Below, in pieces: positions 24,086 to 30,873 of a stretch of DNA of 33,460 bases. The translations under genes and the position numbers were made by a program. Source of the DNA: Nautiliaceae bacterium (lineage in GTDB: Bacteria > Campylobacterota > Campylobacteria > Campylobacterales > Nautiliaceae); contig JALVVX010000033.1 in the NCBI GenBank assembly GCA_027038555.1, positions 1 through 33,460 of the forward strand, written 5' to 3'. Under the pieces are notes generated by a model that saw only the letters and a program-made list of their open reading frames with translations, searched no databases and was not told where the DNA came from. How positions within the stretch are numbered: the stretch's first letter is position 1; each line of letters starts with the position of its first letter.

Positions 24086-25363
24086 ATGAAAGCATTCGGA
24101 CTTTGGAGTGCGGTATTTATAGGAATCGGTGCAATGGTAGGTGCCGGTATTTTTATTGTTATAGGTCAGGCCGGGAGTATTGCTGGCAATATTGTATGGC
24201 TTTCGTTTGTTTTTGGAGGAATTATTGCACTTCTTAGCGGATATTCATTGGCAAAACTGGCCCTTGCCTTTCCGTCACGCGGTGGTATTATCGAATATCT
24301 CGTTCAGGAATTCGGTGTAAATATATTTTCAGGAAGTATGGGGGTTTTGTTTTATTTCGCCCAGCTTATAGCATTAGCGGCAGTTGCTAAGAGTTTCGGG
24401 GCATATTCAAGTGAGCTGTTTTTTAATAAAGAAAGTGTTTTTTTAACGGATATATTCGGTGTTGGAATACTTCTCCTTTTTATGATAATAAATCTGCTTG
24501 GTGCTTATTTTGTAGCTAAATCCGAAAATATTATAGTAATCATAAAACTCTCTATTTTAGTGGTTTTTACAATTGCCGCGCTTATTACTATTAAGCCTGA
24601 ATATTTAAGTCTTTCAAAAACACCTCCTATTACCGGGATGCTTTTTGCAATAGGAATTACGTTTTTTGCTTATCAGGGATTCAGCGTTATCACAAATACG
24701 GTTGAAGATATGCAAAACCCGCAAAAAAATATGCTAAAAGCTATGGTTCTTTCAATCTTAATCGTTATGTTTTTGTATGTAGCTACAAGCATAGCAGTAC
24801 TTGGGAATCTGCCGCTTAGTGAAGTTATCAAAGCAAAAGATTATGCCTTGGCACTTGCCGCAAAACCTGTTTTTGGAGAGCTTGGATTTAAAATTATGGC
24901 TGTTGCAGCCCTTATAGCAACGGCCAGCGCAATTAATGCCACTTTATACGCAGTTACCCAAATCAGCTACGTTCTTGCAAAAGAAGGAAATCTTCCCGAA
25001 GTTTACGAATATAACGTTTTTCATTCAAACGAAGGGCTTATTATAAGTACGCTTATCACAATTCCTATGATTTTATTTTTTAACCTTGCAGAAATAACCT
25101 CAGCCGCCGCAATATCAATGCTTTTAATTCAGGCAATTACCCATATAGGACACTTAAAAGTCATTAATAAAACAGAAGCTAAAAAAATTTTTGTTATATT
25201 AGCATTCTTATCAATGATTTTGGTAGCACTGCTTACAGGCTATTATAATTACAAAACATCGCCTGTTGTCGTATGGTATCTCATAGGTATTTTTATAGCA
25301 GGATTTATCGTCGAAATAATTTTAAGAAAATTAAATAAAAGAGAAATAACCCCTCAAAGCTAA
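24086..25363 (+). CDS. Amino acid permease (APC superfamily)
   Basis: A 425-residue integral membrane protein with about 12 hydrophobic segments. The N-terminus FIGIGAMVGAGIFIVIGQAG (about 12-31) is the helix-1 substrate/ion-binding signature of APC transporters. FAYQGFSVITNTVEDMQNPQKN (about 195-216) is the conserved helix-6 loop. It likely imports or exchanges an amino acid across the inner membrane; specificity is not evident. AAAAGGCAAG lies 3-12 bases before the ATG. A CATAAT near 24057-24062 may be its -10. It ends 4 bases into the convergent small gene. Confidence 0.9.
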   Translation: MKAFGLWSAVFIGIGAMVGAGIFIVIGQAGSIAGNIVWLSFVFGGIIALLSGYSLAKLALAFPSRGGIIEYLVQEFGVNIFSGSMGVLFYFAQLIALAAVAKSFGAYSSELFFNKESVFLTDIFGVGILLLFMIINLLGAYFVAKSENIIVIIKLSILVVFTIAALITIKPEYLSLSKTPPITGMLFAIGITFFAYQGFSVITNTVEDMQNPQKNMLKAMVLSILIVMFLYVATSIAVLGNLPLSEVIKAKDYALALAAKPVFGELGFKIMAVAALIATASAINATLYAVTQISYVLAKEGNLPEVYEYNVFHSNEGLIISTLITIPMILFFNLAEITSAAAISMLLIQAITHIGHLKVINKTEAKKIFVILAFLSMILVALLTGYYNYKTSPVVVWYLIGIFIAGFIVEIILRKLNKREITPQS

Positions 25364-25857
25364 GCAATAAGTTCGAATTTATTATCAAAGAGCCTATCAA
25401 ACAGCTCTTTTGTCTTTTTCAATTCTTTCATTGAAGCCTCAATACTTTTTAATATTTCATCAAATGTATTAACCGTATGATGTTTAATCGCAAGAGAGTG
25501 ATTCTCGTTTTTTGGTTTCGGAAGCAGTGATTTTAATTTATGAGAAAAGTTTAACATATCTTTTTCGTGTATATCTTTTGTTTTTAAAAATTTTTCCATC
25601 AAAGGCTTTATTTTCTTCATAGCTTCTTTTATTTCTTTAATATCGTTTTTATCAAGCCCGTTGCCTTCATAATGAAAATGATACCCATATTCATGCTTGA
25701 GAGTCATTTCATATGTTTTAGAATTTGGACTTTTTGTAAAATTTTTATCTATTTCTACACTGTCATACATACTAAGTTCGATTTTATCTCCGCTTGAAGT
25801 TGTAAACTTAAAATCAAATTTACTTGAATCAAAATTATACGAATTAATACTAAGCAT
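25360..25857 (-). CDS. Uncharacterised 165-residue protein
   Basis: Not assigned to a family. The start used is ATG 25857 with AAGG about 7 bases upstream; a longer in-frame reading to 25923 runs through promoter-like sequence. The first ~80 residues look like beta strands (KFDFKFTTSSGDKIELSMYD, TYEMTLKHEYGYHFHYEG). Residues ~85-165 look helical and lysine-rich (EIKEAMKKIKPLMEKFLK, ILKSIEASMKELKKTKELF). No signal peptide or membrane segment. It is soluble, ends against the permease, and is divergent from the DUF202 gene. Confidence 0.75.
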   Translation of the reverse strand: MLSINSYNFDSSKFDFKFTTSSGDKIELSMYDSVEIDKNFTKSPNSKTYEMTLKHEYGYHFHYEGNGLDKNDIKEIKEAMKKIKPLMEKFLKTKDIHEKDMLNFSHKLKSLLPKPKNENHSLAIKHHTVNTFDEILKSIEASMKELKKTKELFDRLFDNKFELIA

Positions 25858-25909
25858 TACTTGCCTTTTTATTTTATATCGGCAAAAAGTAATTTCACAT
25901 AAATTGGGA

Positions 25910-25932
25910 TATAATAAAAACAAAATTTTGTT
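25910..25932 (+). promoter_or_regulatory. -10 and perfect palindrome before the DUF202 gene
   Basis: TATAAT at 25910-25915 is followed by the perfect 14-base palindrome AACAAAATTTTGTT at 25919-25932, and then by the ribosome site AAAAGG at 25933-25938. The palindrome would cover the transcription start, so it could be an operator or a short 5' hairpin. Confidence 0.55.
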
Positions 25933-25944
25933 AAAAGGTTTTAA

Positions 25945-26334
25945 ATGGATAACAATAAAAAAATAGACCCGAGAAATTTGATGGCGGTAGAAAGAGCAAC
26001 AGTTTCGTTAATAGGCGTATCAATTTCACTGATAGCTTTTGGGTTCGTAATAGAAAAATTCGATCTTTTTTTGTATCTCGTTTCAACAGAATTAAAATCA
26101 AGACATATCCAAATGCCCGCAAAATTTATCAATTTAGAATTTTATAATTATCTCGGAATGGCAATCGTTATTTCAGGTATTTTAATAGCATTATACACAT
26201 ACAGATATTATACCAAATGGATAGAATATTTAAAACAGGGAAAAATAGATACGGATAAAAAAATTTATCTTTTTTTATCCGTATTTGTAGCAATAGTAGG
26301 TTTTATTGTCCTTGTAAGCATGTTTATAATTTAA
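25945..26334 (+). CDS. DUF202 (YidH-like) small membrane protein
   Basis: A 129-residue protein with three likely membrane segments (about 22-47, 70-92, 108-129). The N-terminal DPRNLMAVERATVSLIGVSISLIAFGF matches the DUF202 pattern of a conserved LA-ER-T motif followed by a helix. The biochemical role of the family is not established; yeast VTC complexes contain a related domain. AAAAGG lies 7 bases upstream. The 3' end overlaps AMMECR1 by 4 bases (convergent). Confidence 0.8.
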   Translation: MDNNKKIDPRNLMAVERATVSLIGVSISLIAFGFVIEKFDLFLYLVSTELKSRHIQMPAKFINLEFYNYLGMAIVISGILIALYTYRYYTKWIEYLKQGKIDTDKKIYLFLSVFVAIVGFIVLVSMFII

Positions 26335-26900
26335 TCCTCTTTAACTTCTATCGCCTGATATCTGTAAATTGTCGGATGATACATCAGACAATCCCCAGGC
26401 AGTCCCGCTTTCATACAAAGATGTGCGAAAAATATATCGAAATTCGGAAGCTCTTCCCATACAGCCGGCAAAAATGTCGCCTGATGGTTTCCAAGTTGAA
26501 GTATTACACCGTCAACCATAGGCCTTATCTTTGTTCTTAAATCATTAACATCTTCATATTCCACTTTTTCTGGAATTGTAAGTACGCTTACTTCAATTTC
26601 CACTTCATTAAATTCTTCGGGTGTAAGAGGCGGAAATCTCGGGTCTTCAAAAGCAGCCGCTTTTGCATTTGCCACAACATCGTCAATTAACGGTCTGTAA
26701 GGTAAAATTGAACCGATACATCCTCTTAAATTACTCCCTCTTGGTTTATTTTTCATTTTTAATGTTACAAAAGTAGCCCTTTTTTCTTCAAGCCAAGGAT
26801 ATTTTTCTACCCATTCGTCTCTGTCAATTAATTTTCTGCCTTCAAATTCTTCTAAAATAGAAAGCCTTGCGAGTTTCGGAAGTATTTTATATTCTTGCAT
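26331..26900 (-). CDS. AMMECR1-domain protein
   Basis: A 189-residue protein with the family signature LRGCIGSILPYRPL (about 58-71), followed by ANAKAAAFEDPRFPPLTPEE and IEVSVLT, all conserved in AMMECR1/TTHA-type proteins from archaea to humans. Function is not known. In many prokaryotes it is fused to, or next to, Memo and a radical SAM enzyme; neither is seen in this window. Start ATG 26900 has a strong AAGGAGG site upstream. Apparently a single-gene transcript. Confidence 0.88.
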   Translation of the reverse strand: MQEYKILPKLARLSILEEFEGRKLIDRDEWVEKYPWLEEKRATFVTLKMKNKPRGSNLRGCIGSILPYRPLIDDVVANAKAAAFEDPRFPPLTPEEFNEVEIEVSVLTIPEKVEYEDVNDLRTKIRPMVDGVILQLGNHQATFLPAVWEELPNFDIFFAHLCMKAGLPGDCLMYHPTIYRYQAIEVKED

Positions 26901-26933
26901 TTTCCCCTCCTTAAACTTTATATATATTTATAT

Positions 26934-26939
26934 ATTATA
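26934..26939 (-). promoter_or_regulatory. -10 element for the AMMECR1 gene
   Basis: TATAAT on the minus strand at 26939-26934, just after the stop of the oxidoreductase gene, within alternating TA sequence. It lies about 34 bases before the ATG at 26900. No clear -35. Confidence 0.45.
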
Positions 26940-29006
26940 TCACATTCTAACAATCTTTACAGGGGTATGATTATAATCAGGTTGAAAACTTTTTTTATCA
27001 TAAATAAAAGGAGTTAAATAATTTATATTTGGATAATTAGCATATAAAGCAATTACACCTTCTTTAATATTTGAGAATTTAATTTTTAAATCTTCAACAA
27101 AGCCACGTTTGGAAACTATTTTTACCTTATCCCCTTGAAATAAATTATATTTTTTAGCATCATTTTCATTAATAAACACCATATTTAAATCATCTTTTAT
27201 TTTTGAAGAGAGTGATGTTTTAGCAGTACTGTTCCAATGATTTTTACTTCTTATACTTATCATATAAAAAGGAAATTCTTTATCTGTTTTTTCAGATAGA
27301 TTTTGATTTTTAGGAAAAAATATATTTGGTTTTTGATTATATGTTAAAGCTTTATAATTTTTAAAAAAATCTTTTCCCCAGTAAAATTCTTTATTATTTT
27401 TTAATTTATTAATTTTAGCATCATAATGATTCAAATGCCCTTTTAAAGATAGTTTTGTTAAATTTTGGAATTCTTTATATATTTCATCACTATCTTTATA
27501 ATCAAAACCATCAAAACCTAATTCTTTAGCTAATAAACATAAAAACTTCCAATCTTCAATTGCATTTTGAGGTATATTTTTATCATCAATAATTTTATTA
27601 TGATATGATACGTGTCTATCCATATTTGTTTGACGCCCATATTTCTCTCCCCATGCTTTTGCAGGAACTCTAATATGTGCAAATTTGCTTGTTAAAGTAT
27701 TTTCGTAAGCATTCACCTCTACAACTAAAGGAATGTTTTTTAAAGCTTTTTCAATTCTATTTCTATTAGGTAAACTATAAACTGGATCAGTATGCATAAT
27801 AAACATTATGTCTATTTCTTGCCTCTGAGCAGCTTCTATCATTTCAAGAATTGTATAGCCTTTTTTCGAAGGAATATTTGTGATTGGTACATTCCAAAAT
27901 GATGCCAACTCTTTTCTGCTTTGATTATCAAAATCTTTATGAATTGCAAGCATTGTAGCAAGAGCTCCTACATCTCTTCCACCCCTTGCATTGGTCTGAC
28001 CAGTTAGTGGAAAAGGATTATTACCGGATTCTCCAAATCTTTTTAAAATTAAATGCAAATTTAAAATAGCAAAATTTTTTTCTACTCCTTCACTTGACTG
28101 GTTTATTCCCATAGACCAAATACTAATCATTTTAGGATATTTTTTTATCAAACTGACTAACTCATTAAATTCTTCTGTTGATATTTTACATTTTTTCAAT
28201 TCTTCGTCAATATCTATATTTTTTAACTGCTTTAAATATTCACTACCCCCGTTTAATTCTTCTTCGATATAGCTGACATCTAAGAATTTATCATCCAAAA
28301 GCCTTTTAGCAATTGCATTTAATAAATTAACATCAGTTCCTACATTTATTTGTAAATACAATCCATCATTCTTTAAAGCAAATTCAGCCGTTTTTGAACA
28401 GAAAGGATCTACTACCACTATTTTAATACCGTTTTTCACAGCTTGTTTTATATATTTTTCAAAAAAAACAATATGACCATGCGCAGGATTTGCTCCAATA
28501 ACCAAAATTAAATCTGTTTCTAAAACCTCTTTCATTTGAGCAGGTATATAATCAACTCCGAAAACTTGTTTTAAACCCACAACAGAAGAGGCAATACAAG
28601 TTCTGCTGTTTGAATCAATATTAGCTGTACCTAAATTTCCTTTGAATAATTTATTTGCAATATAATAATCTTCTATCAAAACCTGACCTGCACTATAAAA
28701 AACTATCCTTTTAGGATCACTTTTTTTAATTTTATTTGCAATATATTTAATAACAAATTCTAAATTACTTTTTTGGACATTTTCATTTAAATTTTTCCTA
28801 AATAAAACTTCTTTTAATCTATTTTTAGACTGAACTTCTAAAAGTGTAATTCCTTTTAAACAATGTTTTCCTTGATTAATACAATATTCTTTATTCCCTT
28901 TTAAGCGGTTTTGATGGAGTTCAAGTTTACATCCTACACCACAATATGTACAAGATGTTATTAATTTTCTATTTTTAAAAAGATATTTTTTTAAATTATT
29001 TATCAT
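26940..29006 (-). CDS. Molybdopterin oxidoreductase, NarB/NasA-like (putative assimilatory nitrate reductase)
   Basis: A 688-residue member of the DMSO-reductase/NapA family. The N-terminal 4Fe-4S cysteines are C19, C22, C26 and C49 (CTYCGVGC...GKHCLKG). A cysteine that should bind molybdenum is at about 137 in SNSRTCIASSVVGLKQVFG, the NapA/NarB pattern. ANPAHGH, VVDPF, TGQTNARGGRDVG and a C-terminal dinucleotide-binding domain (SIRSKNHWNSTAKT, NENDAKKYNLFQGDKV) follow. There is no Tat signal, so it is cytoplasmic, which favours assimilatory nitrate reductase; a formate dehydrogenase-like role is the alternative. The span C26-C49 is a few residues shorter than usual. No nitrite reductase, nitrate transporter or cofactor gene is nearby. 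Overlaps a 79-residue gene by 4 bases. Confidence 0.83.
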   Translation of the reverse strand: MINNLKKYLFKNRKLITSCTYCGVGCKLELHQNRLKGNKEYCINQGKHCLKGITLLEVQSKNRLKEVLFRKNLNENVQKSNLEFVIKYIANKIKKSDPKRIVFYSAGQVLIEDYYIANKLFKGNLGTANIDSNSRTCIASSVVGLKQVFGVDYIPAQMKEVLETDLILVIGANPAHGHIVFFEKYIKQAVKNGIKIVVVDPFCSKTAEFALKNDGLYLQINVGTDVNLLNAIAKRLLDDKFLDVSYIEEELNGGSEYLKQLKNIDIDEELKKCKISTEEFNELVSLIKKYPKMISIWSMGINQSSEGVEKNFAILNLHLILKRFGESGNNPFPLTGQTNARGGRDVGALATMLAIHKDFDNQSRKELASFWNVPITNIPSKKGYTILEMIEAAQRQEIDIMFIMHTDPVYSLPNRNRIEKALKNIPLVVEVNAYENTLTSKFAHIRVPAKAWGEKYGRQTNMDRHVSYHNKIIDDKNIPQNAIEDWKFLCLLAKELGFDGFDYKDSDEIYKEFQNLTKLSLKGHLNHYDAKINKLKNNKEFYWGKDFFKNYKALTYNQKPNIFFPKNQNLSEKTDKEFPFYMISIRSKNHWNSTAKTSLSSKIKDDLNMVFINENDAKKYNLFQGDKVKIVSKRGFVEDLKIKFSNIKEGVIALYANYPNINYLTPFIYDKKSFQPDYNHTPVKIVRM

Positions 29007-29242
29007 TGTAGTAATAGATTTTCTATATTTCCATCAAAATCGCAAGTATGTAAAACTTCATAAACAATAAATTTTGCAAGCTCTAAATAATTTATTGTAT
29101 CTTTTGAAATAAGATCAAAATTTTTTGCAATTTCTCTTTTTAATTCCCAATAAACTTCAACTACTTCAAAATACGAATATCTATTTTCTACCGCTTCTTT
29201 TGCAAGTTGTTTTAACTCAAAAAGCTTAACTTCTAAATTCAT
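29003..29242 (-). CDS. 79-residue protein coupled to the molybdenum oxidoreductase
   Basis: Not assigned to a family. Mostly helical and acidic, with no cysteine cluster, one Cys near the end (LHTCDFDG), and no signal or membrane segment. It lies directly before the oxidoreductase gene with a 4-base overlap, so co-translation is likely. It could be a maturation chaperone (in the sense of NapD or TorD, though it does not look like either), or a small electron-transfer or assembly subunit. A GGGGAAGG ribosome site within an inverted repeat precedes the ATG at 29242. Confidence 0.7.
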   Translation of the reverse strand: MNLEVKLFELKQLAKEAVENRYSYFEVVEVYWELKREIAKNFDLISKDTINYLELAKFIVYEVLHTCDFDGNIENLLLQ

Positions 29243-29244
29243 CC

Positions 29245-29273
29245 TTCCCCTTTAAAAATTTTGGGGAATTATA
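29245..29273 (-). promoter_or_regulatory. -10 and inverted repeat covering the ribosome site of the oxidoreductase operon
   Basis: On the minus strand TATAAT lies at 29273-29268. The inverted repeat TTCCCC-N12-GGGGAA (29268-29263 and 29250-29245) follows, and its right arm is part of the Shine-Dalgarno GGGGAAGG. It may be an operator, or an RNA hairpin limiting translation. Confidence 0.5.
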
Positions 29274-29307
29274 TTAAAACGAAGTCAAATCGATTTTAGA
29301 TTAAGAT

Positions 29308-29326
29308 AATATTTTTGTAAAATATT
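29308..29326. other. AT-only inverted repeat downstream of the flhX-like gene
   Basis: AATATTTT-TGT-AAAATATT is a perfect 8-bp stem with a 3-base loop in the 97-base gap after the flhX-like stop. It could be a weak terminator on the minus strand, but it lacks a G/C core and a following U-run on that strand. Confidence 0.35.
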
Positions 29327-29339
29327 CAAAAAATTTTTT

Positions 29340-29618
29340 TTATTTACTAAGCTCGGCTTTTTCTTCCAATTTATAAAGCCATATAAAAACTTCTACTACC
29401 GCATCATACATTTTAGGAGGTACTTCTTCACCGACTTCCACATTCAAAAGCATATCGGCAAGCTCTTCATTTTGAAACAAAGGCACATCAAACTCTTTTG
29501 CCTTTTGTATAATTCTTTCTGCAAGCTCACCTCTTCCCTTAGCCACAACTTTTGGAGCCATATCTTCACACGCTTTATATTTAAGCGCCACCGCCTTAGT
29601 ATTTATGAATTTTTTCAT
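29340..29618 (-). CDS. flhX: FlhB C-terminal-domain paralogue (FlhX-like)
   Basis: 92 residues from ATG 29618, chosen because AAAGGAC lies about 7 bases upstream; the longer frame to 29678 runs inside thpR. The sequence KAVALKYKACEDMAPKVVAKGRGELAERI...VPLFQNEELADMLLNVEVGEEVPPKMYDAVVEVFIWLY is shared in pattern with the cytoplasmic domain of FlhB/YscU. The autocleavage motif NPTH is absent (INTKAV instead). Campylobacterota carry such a stand-alone paralogue (FlhX), which in Helicobacter can replace part of the FlhB cytoplasmic domain in flagellar export switching. The gene start overlaps thpR by 23 bases. Confidence 0.83.
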   Translation of the reverse strand: MKKFINTKAVALKYKACEDMAPKVVAKGRGELAERIIQKAKEFDVPLFQNEELADMLLNVEVGEEVPPKMYDAVVEVFIWLYKLEEKAELSK

Positions 29619-30063
29619 ATACAGGTCCTTTTTTTGTAAGGGTTGATTTGTAAAGATAAACTTCAACAGGCACTTCAAAATTTATATTTTCCCACTTTTT
29701 AAGAGCCTCTTTATATCCGTCTTTAAGGTCTTTAATCCTGCAAAGAGTAATATGAGGCACAAATGGCTTGTCATTTTTTAAATTAAATTTTTCATTTATC
29801 TGTTTATTAATTGAATCATCAATATCCGCTTTTAAATATAAAATTTTATTTCCAAACATTCCTATTCCATTCACTTTTAACTTTGAACTCGGAACTTCTA
29901 ACTTTAAAGTTTCATATTTTTCCGGCTCGTCTTCTCCTATAAATTTATGTGTAAGGTGTAAATTCCACCCCTCAACCCATTTGCCTTTTATATATTTTGA
30001 CAAATCGTTTTTTATCACCCCGTAAATTGGCAAAGTAACAGGCGTAGCTATAAAAAGTCTCAT
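29596..30063 (-). CDS. thpR: RNA 2',3'-cyclic phosphodiesterase (LigT/ThpR family)
   Basis: A 155-residue 2H phosphoesterase with the two HxT motifs: LHLTHKFIG (H36, T38) and VPHITLCRI (H104, T106). The family hydrolyses 2',3'-cyclic phosphate RNA ends to 2'-phosphates and can join 2'-5' ends in vitro. It is a little shorter than usual (around 175-190). Residues ~53-62 (LKLEVPSSKL) are coded by a heptamer array, described separately. It overlaps the DUF2905 gene by 4 bases upstream and the flhX-like gene by 23 downstream. Start ATG 30063. Confidence 0.88.
   Translation of the reverse strand: MRLFIATPVTLPIYGVIKNDLSKYIKGKWVEGWNLHLTHKFIGEDEPEKYETLKLEVPSSKLKVNGIGMFGNKILYLKADIDDSINKQINEKFNLKNDKPFVPHITLCRIKDLKDGYKEALKKWENINFEVPVEVYLYKSTLTKKGPVYEKIHKY
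29872..29906 (-). repeat. Heptamer array (AACTTNN-type) within thpR
   Basis: On the + strand: CACTTTT (29872-29878), AACTTTG, AACTCGG, AACTTCT, AACTTTA (29879-29906), so four or five degenerate 7-base units. It is translated in frame in thpR. Its unit differs from the other arrays, but the period and 28-base core are the same. Confidence 0.6.
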
Positions 30064-30269
30064 TGGAAAAACCTTGATATGATGTAAAAAAGAGCACTCA
30101 AAACAATACTTATAACAATCGATGAAGTTATTGGAAAATAGAAGGTAAAATTATCTTTTTTAATAACAATATCACCTGGCAGGTGAAAAAGGGGAAAGTC
30201 TTTAAAAAAATAAAGTATAAGTCCTATCAAAATAAAAACAACCCCGATAAAGATAAAAATCTTAGCCAA
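30060..30269 (-). CDS. DUF2905 small membrane protein
   Basis: A 69-residue protein with two membrane segments (about 4-22 and 47-66) around the conserved HLPGDIVIKKDNFTFYFPI loop that defines DUF2905. Function is not known. The start is TTG 30269, with the AAGGG ribosome site in the loop of an upstream hairpin. It overlaps thpR by 4 bases, forming DUF2905-thpR-flhX-like. Confidence 0.85.
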   Translation of the reverse strand: MAKIFIFIGVVFILIGLILYFFKDFPLFHLPGDIVIKKDNFTFYFPITSSIVISIVLSALFYIISRFFQ

Positions 30270-30292
30270 AATAAGCCCTTTTTAGGCTTATT
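30270..30292 (-). terminator. Hairpin between the rhodanese and DUF2905 genes
   Basis: A perfect 8-bp stem AATAAGCC / GGCTTATT with a 7-base loop; on the minus strand the loop is TAAAAAG. The stem is followed there by TTTGG, so it may be the terminator of the rhodanese gene. The same loop supplies the AAAAAGGG ribosome site of DUF2905, which suggests a hairpin with a second role in controlling that TTG start. Confidence 0.55.
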
Positions 30293-30300
30293 ATACTAAA

Positions 30301-30774
30301 TTATTTAACAAGCTTAACTTTTACAGGCCCTAAATGAAGCTGATTTGTAATAACCCCTCCGCTTTGAATCCATGCTTTGATTCCGCCTTTTAATACATAT
30401 ACGTTTTTAAAGTTATACCACTTTTTAAGTGTAGCCGCCGCTAATAATGCTCTGTGACCTGTTCTGCAAACCAAAACATAAGTTTTTTCAGGCTTTAATT
30501 TTCCTCCCTTTACTCCTGCATATACCAAACCTCTTGGCAGATTTATAGTCTCTACATAATCAATCTGTCCGGCATTCCACTCAGCTGGTTCTCTTACATC
30601 TACAATCTCAAAGTTTTTATCGTTTTTCATCCAGTTTTTAAGCTCTTTTACCGTAATAAAACTGTTACCCACAACCTTTAAAGCTGCCTGTTTTTGAGCT
30701 TTTACTCCGTCTAACGGATTATATGCAAATAACATACTTACACCCAAAAGTCCCGCTAATAATAATTTTTTCAT
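30301..30774 (-). CDS. Periplasmic rhodanese-like sulfurtransferase
   Basis: A 157-residue protein with an N-terminal signal peptide (MKKLLLAGLLGVSMLFA, cleavage probably near residue 17). A single rhodanese domain covers about 38-140: IVDVREPAEWNAGQID, NLPRG, then the active-site loop CRTGHRA with C103. It would move sulfane sulfur in the periplasm, plausible for sulfur-reducing members of this group, though the donor is unknown. Ribosome site GGAGAGAAA precedes the ATG at 30774. A hairpin follows the stop. Confidence 0.9.
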   Translation of the reverse strand: MKKLLLAGLLGVSMLFAYNPLDGVKAQKQAALKVVGNSFITVKELKNWMKNDKNFEIVDVREPAEWNAGQIDYVETINLPRGLVYAGVKGGKLKPEKTYVLVCRTGHRALLAAATLKKWYNFKNVYVLKGGIKAWIQSGGVITNQLHLGPVKVKLVK

Positions 30775-30847
30775 TTTCTCTCCTTTTTTCTAATTGTATC
30801 TGAATTTTAAACACTTTCATTGATTATCATCAATTATTTGTTTTTGT

Positions 30848-30853
30848 TATAAT
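30848..30853 (+). promoter_or_regulatory. -10 element for leuC
   Basis: TATAAT lies 20 bases before the leuC ATG, leaving a leader of about 13 bases carrying AAAAAAGGA. An ATTGAT-TATC-ATCAAT inverted repeat (30819-30834) lies just upstream, near the -35 position, and could be an operator shared with the divergent rhodanese gene. Confidence 0.55.
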
Positions 30854-30873
30854 TTTGACAAAAAAGGATTATA

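Noticed and set aside
25858-25923. Upstream extension of the small unknown gene to 25923
   Set aside because: It runs across the -10 and palindrome of the divergent DUF202 gene; ATG 25857 has a ribosome site.
30819-30840. Fur box between the rhodanese gene and leuC
   Set aside because: The TGATTATCATCA-like sequence matches the Fur consensus only partly; kept as a plain inverted repeat.
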